Assembly (NCBI GenBank): GCA_002429385.1
Contig: DIZL01000070.1
Span: 49,243 to 113,242 of the forward strand
Source: Prolixibacteraceae bacterium UBA6029
GTDB taxonomy: Bacteria; Bacteroidota; Bacteroidia; Bacteroidales; Prolixibacteraceae
DNA length: 64,000 bases
Direction of reading: 5' to 3'
Shown: piece after piece, positions 16,847-25,724 of the stretch
Layout: the number at the start of each line of letters is the position of its first letter
How positions within the stretch are numbered: position 1 is the stretch's first letter
Translations under genes and position numbers: made by a program
Notes under the pieces: generated by a model
Databases searched by the model: none
Seen by the model: the letters and a program-made list of their open reading frames with translations, nothing else
Told to the model about the DNA's origin: nothing

Positions 16847-18193
16847 GTGATCATGATCAGGCGAAAAGATGTTCAGGCTATAGTAAAAGGAGACAAACGG
16901 GTCATTCGTGGCTGGGTCATGTACGACTGGGCAAACTCGGTGTATCAACTTACCATTGCATCTGCAATTTTCCCGATCTATTACAACACAGTGACCAGAA
17001 CAGGCAGCAATTTTACAGTCTCCTTTTTTGGCGCCCATGTCATAAATACGGTTCTATACTCCTGGGCAATTGCTGCAGCATACCTTTTGGTAGCAATCAT
17101 GTCGCCATTGTTTTCATCGATGGCTGACTATACCGGAAGGCGCAAGGGCTTTATGCGTGCATTTACCCTGATCGGTGCAATTGCCTGTGGTGTATTATTC
17201 TTCTTCGATCGGAATCACATTGAACTTGGGGTCATTGCCTTTGCCCTGGGAACGCTGGGTTACGGCGGAAGTATTGTGTTCTACAATTCATTTTTGCCCG
17301 TCATTGCAGAACCTGAAGATCAGGATCGCATCAGTGCCCGCGGTTATTCCATGGGATACCTTGGCGGGGTTATATTGTTGCTCTTCAACCTGCTGATGAT
17401 TATGAAGCCGGGGTTATTTGGCATTGCCTCCAATAGCTCTTTGCCTGCCCGCATCTCCTTTCTATCCGTATGTATCTGGTGGATCGGATTTTCGCAGATT
17501 ACCTTTAGCCGACTGCCCAAATACACTTTCCGCAAAAGGATCAAACGGGACTCTATACTTACCAACGGCTATAAGGAACTTAGAACCGTATTCAATCAAA
17601 TCCGAAAATCTTACAAGCTGAGTTTATACCTGGCAGGTTTCTTTTTCCTGATGATGGGTGTGCTGACCACTATGTTTATGGCCGCTACTTTTGGCGAAAA
17701 AGAAATCGGACTGAAGGAAGATGTACTCATCCCTACGATACTGGGGATACAATTGGTTGGAATGCTTGGTGCATGGATGTTTGCCCGGATATCCGAAAAG
17801 ATCGGTAATCTGCAGGCTCTGATGATCACCATTGTTTGCTGGACTATTACCTGCATAGGCGCCTTTTACATTACCACCGCCCTGCATTTCCTGGGAGCTG
17901 CATTTGCTATCGGTCTGGTGATGGGCGGTTCACAATCGCTGGCACGGAGTACCTACTCCAAAATGCTGCCTGCTGATACAACCGACCACACTTCGTTTTT
18001 TAGTTTCTACGATGTTATGGAGAAACTGGCAACCGTTGCAGGTACCTTTAGTTTCGGGATAATCGAAGCGGTTACAGGAAGCATGCGTTATTCTGTACTC
18101 GCAATTACGGTTTTCTTCATGATCAGCTTCTTTTTCATATTTGCCCTATACCTGAAGATGATGTATGAAGCCAGGGTTAAAATGGCGGTTTAG
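16847..18193 (+). CDS. MFS permease of the UMF1 / Atg22-like family
   Basis: A 448-aa membrane protein with about twelve hydrophobic helices. The N-terminal WVMYDWANSVYQLTIASAIFP is the hallmark of bacterial UMF1-type (Atg22-like) transporters, and MADYTGRRKGFM matches the loop after the second or third helix. Fungal Atg22 exports amino acids from the vacuole. The substrate of bacterial members is unknown. The gene seems monocistronic. Confidence 0.88.
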   Translation: MIMIRRKDVQAIVKGDKRVIRGWVMYDWANSVYQLTIASAIFPIYYNTVTRTGSNFTVSFFGAHVINTVLYSWAIAAAYLLVAIMSPLFSSMADYTGRRKGFMRAFTLIGAIACGVLFFFDRNHIELGVIAFALGTLGYGGSIVFYNSFLPVIAEPEDQDRISARGYSMGYLGGVILLLFNLLMIMKPGLFGIASNSSLPARISFLSVCIWWIGFSQITFSRLPKYTFRKRIKRDSILTNGYKELRTVFNQIRKSYKLSLYLAGFFFLMMGVLTTMFMAATFGEKEIGLKEDVLIPTILGIQLVGMLGAWMFARISEKIGNLQALMITIVCWTITCIGAFYITTALHFLGAAFAIGLVMGGSQSLARSTYSKMLPADTTDHTSFFSFYDVMEKLATVAGTFSFGIIEAVTGSMRYSVLAITVFFMISFFFIFALYLKMMYEARVKMAV

Positions 18194-18286
18194 ATCCATC
18201 TGTTTTTCTCCATTCTCATTGCTTAATCCCTCAATTTAAGGAATTTAGGAATTCAAGTATACAATAGTTTTGTTTTTTAAAGAGAT

Positions 18287-19354
18287 TCAATCCTTCCTGT
18301 AAGAGTGGATCATTTTCCCCAGTTTTATGAGGCTATCTGCATCAGCCTTTCGGTATGAGCCGGTTTTGTCAGGAGCAGTGGATAGTAAAACATTACTGCC
18401 ACCACGGTCATAACTCTTTTTGATGTATGTGTACAAACTATCCACAGGATAAAACCGGCTATCGGAATAAGTAAACCAAACCGAACCTTTCATCAGTCCA
18501 TTCCCCAGGGAACGTTGATCGCAGCGTTGTGAAGTGATTTCGTATTCAAAAGGCAGATAGTATTGAATGGAATTGTAAATCCTTATTGGATTATAGCCAG
18601 CAATAGGAGGAATCCGTTCTTCCCCATTCATCATGTCTGTTGGGAAATAGCGTATTGTGTTTCCATCCTGAACTTGTTGGTTGAAATGCACCAATGTATT
18701 TGGATTAATGCTTTTCAGGAGATTGTAGGATTCCTGTGCTGTAAGTGTAGGATCAGCCCAGCACTGCATGTCCAGCCAGAATTCATAGATGTCGCCGTAG
18801 TTTTCAGCCAGTTCAGTAAGCTGGACCTTAATAATTTCTTTGGGTGTAGTGGTTTTTAACTCCTCTTTTATGATAGGGTTCCAGTTGGCTGGATTCCAGT
18901 CTTTACCTCCCCACAAGCAATAGTACAAACAAGGTTTGATATCGTATTTACGGCAAGCTTCCACAAACAGTTTGACCACGTCATGTGGATAGAGGCTACT
19001 GGCTATATCGAATGAGGTTACTTTACTATCCCATAAACAAAAGCCCGAATTATGGCGTGTAGTCAATACGGCATACTTTATACCCGCCTTCTGAAAGGTG
19101 GCCATCATCCCGTTAAAGTCAATTTGCTTTGGATTGAAATTATTAGGATCAGTGTTCTGCGAGAGTTCCTTCTCCATAAATGTATTGTCATTAAAATGGA
19201 CAAAAGCGCCAAAACGCAGGTTTTCCCAATTTACTATGGAAGTTGTTTCCCGATTGGCTGGAAGATGTTCATGGATTTTTGGAATCTGTTTACATTCTAT
19301 AATGCCTATAGATAAAAACAGAGAAAACATTAGTGTTAGAATCCTCATGATCAT
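18287..19354 (-). CDS. secreted alpha-L-fucosidase family protein (GH29), short form
   Basis: A signal peptide (MRILTLMFSLFLSIGIIEC) leads into a GH29 barrel: WENLRFGAFVHFNDNTF, FNPKQIDFNGMMATFQKAGIKYAVLTTRHNSGFCLWDS and EFWLDMQCWAD, where the Asp fits the catalytic nucleophile. At 355 aa it lacks the C-terminal beta-sandwich that most GH29 enzymes carry. It removes fucose or a related sugar from glycans in the periplasm or outside. GH29-like proteins of this short type may have another specificity. Confidence 0.85.
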   Translation of the reverse strand: MIMRILTLMFSLFLSIGIIECKQIPKIHEHLPANRETTSIVNWENLRFGAFVHFNDNTFMEKELSQNTDPNNFNPKQIDFNGMMATFQKAGIKYAVLTTRHNSGFCLWDSKVTSFDIASSLYPHDVVKLFVEACRKYDIKPCLYYCLWGGKDWNPANWNPIIKEELKTTTPKEIIKVQLTELAENYGDIYEFWLDMQCWADPTLTAQESYNLLKSINPNTLVHFNQQVQDGNTIRYFPTDMMNGEERIPPIAGYNPIRIYNSIQYYLPFEYEITSQRCDQRSLGNGLMKGSVWFTYSDSRFYPVDSLYTYIKKSYDRGGSNVLLSTAPDKTGSYRKADADSLIKLGKMIHSYRKD

Positions 19355-19526
19355 TTAGTTTAAGATGCTCTAATCCTTTTCACAAAGATAAAAATCACCA
19401 CTATCCTTTATGCAATTAAAATTGATTATTATATAACTATAATTTTCATATCTTGTGAATTCCTAATTCAATTCGCTTGGATGGATAAAATGATATTAAT
19501 AATAATAAATTTTATTGCATAAAGCC

Positions 19527-21050
19527 ATGATTTTTAACCGGAAAAATGAACATTCGGAGAGTGAAAAGAATATTTACCCCAGTCTAAATGATATATTCAG
19601 TCAGTCTCCTATTGCCATTGAATTATATAATATTAATGGATTTTTACTGGATGTCAATCAGGCTTGCTTAACATTGTTTGGAATTCGGGGGATCGAAGAG
19701 GTAAAGGATTTTAATCTGTTTGACGATCCAAATCTCAATGAACAAATCATCAGTGACATCAGATCGGGAAAGGCAATAAAGTATGAGCTAATATTCAGCT
19801 TTGATTTGGTAAAAAGCAAAAACCTATACAGGACATCCAGAGATGGCACCTGTTATCTGGAATGTTTTATCAATCCGACGACTAATGAAAGGAATGAAAC
19901 GACAGGTTACATTGTCCATATTACTGAAATTACCGAACGTAAACAAATAGAAAAAGCATTACGAAAAAGTGAAGAGAAGTTTCGACGAATAGTTGAATCA
20001 TCAACAAATGGAATGTATTTTTATCAACTTAAAGAAAATGATCGGTTGGTAGTTGTGGGGGCAAATCCTGCAGCTGACCTGATCCTCGGAATCTCTCATC
20101 AAACATTACTAGGCAAAACTATAGAGGAAGCATTCCCTAACCTTATACATACTGACTTGCCTGAAAAGTTTAAAAGTATTGCCAAAGGTAAAGAAGTTTC
20201 TCAGGTATTTGATTTGGATTATAAGGATGAATTAATTTCAGGCTTTTACAATGTTCGTGTATTCCAGACAGAAAAAAATACAGTAACTGTTAGTTTTACT
20301 GATATTTCAGAACGTAAAAAGGCTGAATTGCTTCTGGAGGTACAAGCCAGAGAATTGAAGGAACTCAATGCCACTAAAGACAAATTCCTCTCAATCATTG
20401 CACATGATCTGAAAAATCCGTTTAATGCTATACTGGGTTTTTCCGATTTAATGCTAAAAAACTTCTACCAGTTCGATGACGAAACCCTTCTAAAAGGATT
20501 ATCGACCATTGAAAGTGCTTCTGTTCAAGCATATAAATTACTCGAAAATCTACTGATTTGGTCACAGAATCAAACTGGCCGAAGGGAATTCACTCCTGAA
20601 ATTCTGAACCTGAAGGCACAGGTGATGGAATCACTAGGTACAATTGAAAGTATTGCAACAAAAAAAGAAATTCGAATAATAGTGAGCATTAATAAGTATT
20701 TTAAGATATTTGCTGACAAGAATATGATTGATTTAATTTTCCGAAACCTGATTTCAAATGCTATTAAGTTTTCATATAAAAAGTCAAAAATTAAAATAAC
20801 CGCTACCAGTTCCGATCATGAAATACAAATTTCGATAATTGATAACGGAGTAGGTATAGCTTCCGAGAATCTGTTCGCAATTTTTAAAATCGATAAGCAC
20901 CGCATTACTTTGGGAACCGATGATGAACAAGGAAGCGGATTGGGTCTGATTTTATGTAATGATTTTATAACAAGGCACAATGGGAATATTAGGGTAGAAA
21001 GTATACCAGGGAAAGGAAGTGTCTTTACAATTAGTTTACCTTTTAATTGA
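19527..21050 (+). CDS. PAS-PAS sensor histidine kinase
   Basis: From the ATG at 19527 the kinase has 507 aa. Two PAS domains (about residues 15-135 and 150-270) precede a HisKA domain with the phospho-acceptor in SIIAHDLKNPFNAILGFSDLM. The HATPase follows, with an N box (FRNLISNAIKFSYK), G1 (IIDNGVGI) and G2 (GSGLGLILC). No membrane segment is visible, so it senses a cytoplasmic signal. A second PAS kinase starts 23 bp downstream. No response regulator gene is adjacent. Confidence 0.9.
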   Translation: MIFNRKNEHSESEKNIYPSLNDIFSQSPIAIELYNINGFLLDVNQACLTLFGIRGIEEVKDFNLFDDPNLNEQIISDIRSGKAIKYELIFSFDLVKSKNLYRTSRDGTCYLECFINPTTNERNETTGYIVHITEITERKQIEKALRKSEEKFRRIVESSTNGMYFYQLKENDRLVVVGANPAADLILGISHQTLLGKTIEEAFPNLIHTDLPEKFKSIAKGKEVSQVFDLDYKDELISGFYNVRVFQTEKNTVTVSFTDISERKKAELLLEVQARELKELNATKDKFLSIIAHDLKNPFNAILGFSDLMLKNFYQFDDETLLKGLSTIESASVQAYKLLENLLIWSQNQTGRREFTPEILNLKAQVMESLGTIESIATKKEIRIIVSINKYFKIFADKNMIDLIFRNLISNAIKFSYKKSKIKITATSSDHEIQISIIDNGVGIASENLFAIFKIDKHRITLGTDDEQGSGLGLILCNDFITRHNGNIRVESIPGKGSVFTISLPFN

Positions 21051-21073
21051 TCTTAGTCAAGAACATATTTAGT

Positions 21074-24055
21074 ATGAACAAATACATAATTGCTGATTCG
21101 GGAATCGAAAATATTGTTGCATTAAAATCCTTGATACAAAAACATGATCAGGAAACAGATATTCTAATTTCAAACAGCGGTGCAGGAGTATTTTCTATGT
21201 TAGAAGCTCATGTACCTAACATTATTTTCGTCAACATCGATCTTCCTGATCAGAAAGGGACAGACCTCTGCAAAAAGCTGAAGTCAGATCCATTAACCAA
21301 ACATATTCATGTAATCCTGACAGGAATTACTCAGGAGCAAGAAGAATCATTTGATGAAATTATAAATTCACAATCAGACGGTATTTTGAGTTATCCTATG
21401 GATAAATTATCGTTCGCAGTTCAATTACGGGCAGTTCTCAAATTAAATAAATTAACTCATGAAAGAGAAAAGCTATACAGGGATTTAGTTGAAAGATTGC
21501 CTGACGGAGTTTACAAAAGCACACATGACGGAAAATTTATTGAAGTTAATCAGGCGATGGTGAAAATGCTTGGCTACGATTCGAAAGAAGAATTGTTGGC
21601 TATTGACATTAAATCAGCGCTTTACTTTGAGATGGCTGACCGGGAAAGTTTGGTGTTGCAGGAAAAGTTAGAGGAAATGGGAATTTTCAGGCTTAAAAGG
21701 AAAGACGGCACTGTAATATGGGTGGAAGATCATGGTTGGTATACTCCCGGTGATAATGGAGAAATTCTTTACCATGAAGGAATTTTGCGGGATGTATCCG
21801 AACGCAGTTTGGCCGATGAAGCCTTAAAGGAAAGCGAAGAGCGTTTCAAATTGCTCTTCGACAAAGCGCCGATTAGCTATCAGTCCCTTGACCAGAAAGG
21901 ATTTTTGATAGATGTCAATGAAACCTGGCTGGAGATGACAGGCTACCCAAAAGAGAGGGTAATCGGACATTGGTTCGGAGACTTATTAACTCCACAAAGC
22001 CTTGAACTATTCAAAAGCAGGTTTCAGAACTTTCTATCCCAGGGGAAGATTCAAATTGAATTTGAAATGATTAAAAGCGATGGGTCAGTGATAATTATCC
22101 AGCTCGAGGGGCGAATCGGTCATACACCTTACGGAAATTTCAAACAAACACATTGCATAATATCTGACATTACAGAACGCTTAAAGGCTGAAAAGGCGAT
22201 TGCTGATGAACGCATCCTGTTAAGGACTTTGATTGATAATTTACCGGATCCAATCTACGTGAAAGATATTTTAGGACGAAAGTTAATCTCAAATAAGGCA
22301 GATCTTGAAATATTGGGATTAATTGACGAAAAAGATGTGCGGGGAAAAACCGATATGGAATTATCATACCCCGGCGATTCATCGCAAACATTCAGTGATG
22401 ATATATCGGTTATACAAACAGCCCAACCTATTATAAACAGGCTTGAATTTTTCAATGATCCGAAAGGCGCAAAGAAATATTTCTTAACCAGTAAGGTTCC
22501 TCTATCCAACGATTCAGGAGAAATTATTGGTTTGGTTGGTGTAGGGCATGATGTAACCAGAGAAAAACAAACTGAACAAAAAATCATTCAGCTCTCAAAA
22601 GGAATAGAACAAAGCCCGGCAAGTATTATCATCACCGACATTCATGGAAACATTGAGTATGTCAATCAAAAATTTACCGAAGTTACGGGTTACACATTTG
22701 AAGAAATTAAAGGAAGAAATCCTAAAATTCTTCAATCAGGTTATACCTTGAAGGAAGAATATACAAAACTCTGGAAAACAATAAATTCAGGGAATGAATA
22801 TCATGGAGAAATCCAGAATAGGAAAAGAAACAGTGAATTATACTGGGAGTCAGTGTTAATTTCGCCTATACGTGATGAAGAAGGAAAAATAATCAACTTT
22901 ATGGCCATTAAGGAAGATATCACCAATCGCAAAAAAGCTGACCTCGAAATACTTAAGCTTTCAGTAGCCATTGATCAGAACCCGGCTTCAGTTATTATTA
23001 CCAATACAAGCGGAGTTATTGAATACGTAAACAAGAAATTCATTACTGTTTCAGGATATACAAGCGATGAACTGATTGGGAAAGTCATACGGATCTTGAA
23101 ACCAGGACATACTTCTGAGGAAAGGTACATAGAGATATGGAATAACCTGTATGCAGGTAAAGAATGGAGGGGCGAACATTTAAACCGAACCAAAAGCCAT
23201 GAAAAATACTGGGAATCAATACTAATATCACCTATCAGAAACCAGGAAGGAAAAATAAACAATTACATTATCCTGAGTGAGGATATTAGCGGTCGAAAAA
23301 AAATGGAAAGTGACCTTATCGCTGCTAAAGAAAAAGCAGAAGAAAGCGACCGCTTAAAATCAGCATTTCTGGCCAATATGTCACATGAAATCAGAACTCC
23401 GTTAAACAGTATTTTAGGCTTTTCTGAACTGTTGACCCAACACGATCTGGATGATGAATCACGCAAAGAATTTGCAGGGTTGATCAATTCCAGCGGAAAT
23501 AATCTTCTGTCTATTATCAATGATGTGCTTGATATTTCAAAGATTGAAGCCGGTCAGGTTACCTTGACTGAAATTGAATTTTCTGCTCAGCAATTAATTG
23601 TGAAAATTCAGAAAGAGTATGCATTGAAAGCCAGTTCAAGAGGAATTGAATTAAGACTTGCAAATATGGAACCTGATCAAAATTTTATTATCCTAAGTGA
23701 TGAGGCCAGAATCAAGCAAGTATTAATCAACTTCATAGGTAATGCCTTGAAATTCACCGATTCAGGATACATCGAAATAGGAGTAAAAACAATAACTAAC
23801 GGGATACAATTCCACGTTAAAGATACCGGTATTGGAATTGACAAAATGTATCATGAAAAGATATTTGATCGTTTCAGACAGGTTGAAGCTGCACAAACAA
23901 GGAAATATGGTGGAAATGGATTGGGACTTGCCATTACAAAAAATCTTGCTGAATTACTTGGAGGTAAAATAGGTCTCGAATCCAAACCTGATAAAGGATC
24001 GACCTTCTTTTTTACTCTACCCGATTCGCTACTGGTGAAACAAAAGGATAAATGA
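21074..24055 (+). CDS. receiver-like / multi-PAS hybrid sensor histidine kinase
   Basis: From the ATG at 21074 the protein has 993 aa. Residues about 3-122 form a CheY-like receiver fold, but the phospho-acceptor position is Asn54 (FVNIDLPDQKG) and the acidic pair at the start is reduced to ADS, so it probably is not phosphorylated. About five PAS domains follow (near residues 125-240, 250-365, 375-490, 495-610 and 620-735). The HisKA H box is NMSHEIRTPLNSILGFSELL and the HATPase has NFIGNALKFTDSG, DTGIGID and GNGLGLAITKNL. It is a soluble kinase, probably paired with the upstream one. Confidence 0.9.
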   Translation: MNKYIIADSGIENIVALKSLIQKHDQETDILISNSGAGVFSMLEAHVPNIIFVNIDLPDQKGTDLCKKLKSDPLTKHIHVILTGITQEQEESFDEIINSQSDGILSYPMDKLSFAVQLRAVLKLNKLTHEREKLYRDLVERLPDGVYKSTHDGKFIEVNQAMVKMLGYDSKEELLAIDIKSALYFEMADRESLVLQEKLEEMGIFRLKRKDGTVIWVEDHGWYTPGDNGEILYHEGILRDVSERSLADEALKESEERFKLLFDKAPISYQSLDQKGFLIDVNETWLEMTGYPKERVIGHWFGDLLTPQSLELFKSRFQNFLSQGKIQIEFEMIKSDGSVIIIQLEGRIGHTPYGNFKQTHCIISDITERLKAEKAIADERILLRTLIDNLPDPIYVKDILGRKLISNKADLEILGLIDEKDVRGKTDMELSYPGDSSQTFSDDISVIQTAQPIINRLEFFNDPKGAKKYFLTSKVPLSNDSGEIIGLVGVGHDVTREKQTEQKIIQLSKGIEQSPASIIITDIHGNIEYVNQKFTEVTGYTFEEIKGRNPKILQSGYTLKEEYTKLWKTINSGNEYHGEIQNRKRNSELYWESVLISPIRDEEGKIINFMAIKEDITNRKKADLEILKLSVAIDQNPASVIITNTSGVIEYVNKKFITVSGYTSDELIGKVIRILKPGHTSEERYIEIWNNLYAGKEWRGEHLNRTKSHEKYWESILISPIRNQEGKINNYIILSEDISGRKKMESDLIAAKEKAEESDRLKSAFLANMSHEIRTPLNSILGFSELLTQHDLDDESRKEFAGLINSSGNNLLSIINDVLDISKIEAGQVTLTEIEFSAQQLIVKIQKEYALKASSRGIELRLANMEPDQNFIILSDEARIKQVLINFIGNALKFTDSGYIEIGVKTITNGIQFHVKDTGIGIDKMYHEKIFDRFRQVEAAQTRKYGGNGLGLAITKNLAELLGGKIGLESKPDKGSTFFFTLPDSLLVKQKDK

Positions 24056-24078
24056 ATTTGAAACTCATTACAAACACG

Positions 24079-24110
24079 AATGGGAGCTATCCGTTAAGAT
24101 AGTTCCCATT
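24079..24110. terminator. terminator-like hairpin between the kinase gene and the minus-strand RNA candidate
   Basis: AATGGGAGCTATC / GATAGTTCCCATT form a 13-bp stem with one mismatch and a 6-nt loop. It can serve the plus-strand kinase transcript and the minus-strand transcript of 24612-24080. A long U tract is lacking on both sides. Confidence 0.6.
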
Positions 24111-24612
24111 CACTTTGGATAACCCGAAGGTTTGTCCTTGGTGCCAGACTACGGTTATTACAACTGGCTGTTTGTTTTGGCTTTTCAGCCTTTGCTCCCA
24201 GCCTTGAACCTTCCGGCTTTGCTTGTTACAGCAAAATCTTCCGGTTGTCCGTTCGATAGATCCCGAAGACTCGGGATTAATCTTCACGGACGAAGCCTCA
24301 GGTCAGTCATCTTAAATTAATCTTGCGACCGTTCTTTTGATGAAAACATCCGGTTATCTTGCGATAATCAGCTGCTTTGGCCAATCTTCAGGAACCGAAG
24401 TCCCTTCCAATCTTTCTCCTTCCTGAACCAACTTTTTAATGAACTTTTGACAGTCAATTATCAGGTTGATGAACTTCGGGAGCAAGCTCCCTATTTCAAC
24501 TTCAGCTCTCTGTGAATGCGGAACCGAAGATCCGGATGATCAGGTTTTATATCCGGTTAAGAATTTAATTCCTTCTCCATTCCTTTTGAGCAGCCTTTTA
24601 TCGCTCGTCTGA
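24080..24612 (-). ncRNA. candidate structured non-coding RNA, about 530 nt
   Basis: This gap (24056-24843) has no convincing gene on either strand. On the minus strand it is rich in strong short stems: GGGAGC-AA-GCTCCC (24478-24491); a nested hairpin in which GTCCGT pairs with ACGGAC (24247-24291) around a perfect ATCCCGA/TCGGGAT stem; several CTTCGG-type loops; and the terminal hairpin 24079-24110. A Bacteroidota-type promoter on the same strand precedes it. I recognise neither RNase P RNA, tmRNA, SRP RNA nor 6S RNA. It lies downstream of lgt in the same direction. Confidence 0.4.
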
Positions 24613-24617
24613 TGAAA

Positions 24618-24649
24618 TAAAGATACAACACTTTATACATATAAGTCAA
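24618..24649 (-). promoter_or_regulatory. Bacteroidota-type promoter for the RNA candidate
   Basis: Reading on the minus strand: TTG (24649-24647), a 21-bp spacer, then TATCTTTA (24625-24618), one base off TAnnTTTG. The predicted start is about base 24612. Confidence 0.5.
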
Positions 24650-24843
24650 GCATTTTAAGCAGTTTAAATGAACTGTGTATCAATCCCGGTTATTAACAAT
24701 TGTTCATATCATTTTGTATTCAATCTTCCCCGTCTGATAAAGGGATTGAAGTTGATAAACATATACTGTTCATAGTTATTAACAAAAATGACTATCGATT
24801 GATTCAGTATCATTATAGGGTCCGGACTCCAAACATTCTATCC

Positions 24844-25695
24844 TTACTGATTTTGGTAGATCACGGGACCTTTACGAATTGCAAGAATAATAAGGACTAT
24901 TCCGGCAGTGATAAATGGAATACTTAACCATTGACCCATATTCAGGCTCATGCCTTTTTCGAAGGACTCCTGAACTTCCTTGATGAATTCAATCAGGAAT
25001 CGGATACTAAAAACGAATATAAAAAACACCCCAACCAATAATCCCTGGTAATCTTTTGCCTTGGTCTTCCAGTACATATAATACAACACCCCAAAGGTAA
25101 TGAGGTAACCAAGCGATTCGTAAATCTGCGTCGGATGTTTGGCTATTATTTCATGATTTCGTTCGAAGATGAAACCCCAGGGTAATGAAGTTGGTATTCC
25201 ATAGATCTCTGAATTCATCAGGTTTCCCAGGCGAATTAATGCGCCTACGAAAACCGAAGGCACCACTACCCGATCAAGAACCCAAAGCAAATTACGTTTC
25301 GATACTTTCATACTCCAGATGATCATACCTATAATAATGCCGAGAACACCTCCATGACTGGCTAATCCACCCTGCCATACATAAAGAATTTCGATTGGAT
25401 GAGAAAAATACCCTCTTTCCAGAAGAACACCATTAGAACTATAAATATCAAAATGTGGACCATAGAAGAGTACATGACCAAGACGTGCGCCAATAATAGT
25501 GGCAACTATCAGGTAAATGAACAGACTTTCGAGCCACTTCAGGTCAATGTTTTCGTGTTTAAACATCCTCTCGCCCTGATTATATCCGAAGAGAAAACCT
25601 ATTGCAAAAAGAAGTCCGTACCAACGAACATGGATTGGTCCTAAGGAAAAAATCTCAGGACTAACGTTCCAGTGAATAAATGCCAGTAAATCCAT
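24844..25695 (-). CDS. lgt: prolipoprotein diacylglyceryl transferase Lgt
   Basis: Inner-membrane enzyme that adds diacylglycerol to the lipobox cysteine of prolipoproteins. The 283-aa protein has about seven transmembrane helices, the signature region VGALIRLGNLMNSEIYG, HVRWYGLLFAIGF near the N-terminus and GGLASHGGVLG. It lies about 30 bp downstream of secA on the same strand, so both export functions may be co-transcribed. Confidence 0.95.
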   Translation of the reverse strand: MDLLAFIHWNVSPEIFSLGPIHVRWYGLLFAIGFLFGYNQGERMFKHENIDLKWLESLFIYLIVATIIGARLGHVLFYGPHFDIYSSNGVLLERGYFSHPIEILYVWQGGLASHGGVLGIIIGMIIWSMKVSKRNLLWVLDRVVVPSVFVGALIRLGNLMNSEIYGIPTSLPWGFIFERNHEIIAKHPTQIYESLGYLITFGVLYYMYWKTKAKDYQGLLVGVFFIFVFSIRFLIEFIKEVQESFEKGMSLNMGQWLSIPFITAGIVLIILAIRKGPVIYQNQ

Positions 25696-25724
25696 AGTGT
25701 TGATGTTTGGATTCTTTTCGTTTG

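Noticed and set aside
24087..24320. ORFs of 62-66 aa on both strands in the gap after the second kinase
   Set aside because: They mirror each other across stem-rich DNA, have no recognisable composition of a real protein, and the minus-strand RNA fold explains the sequence better.
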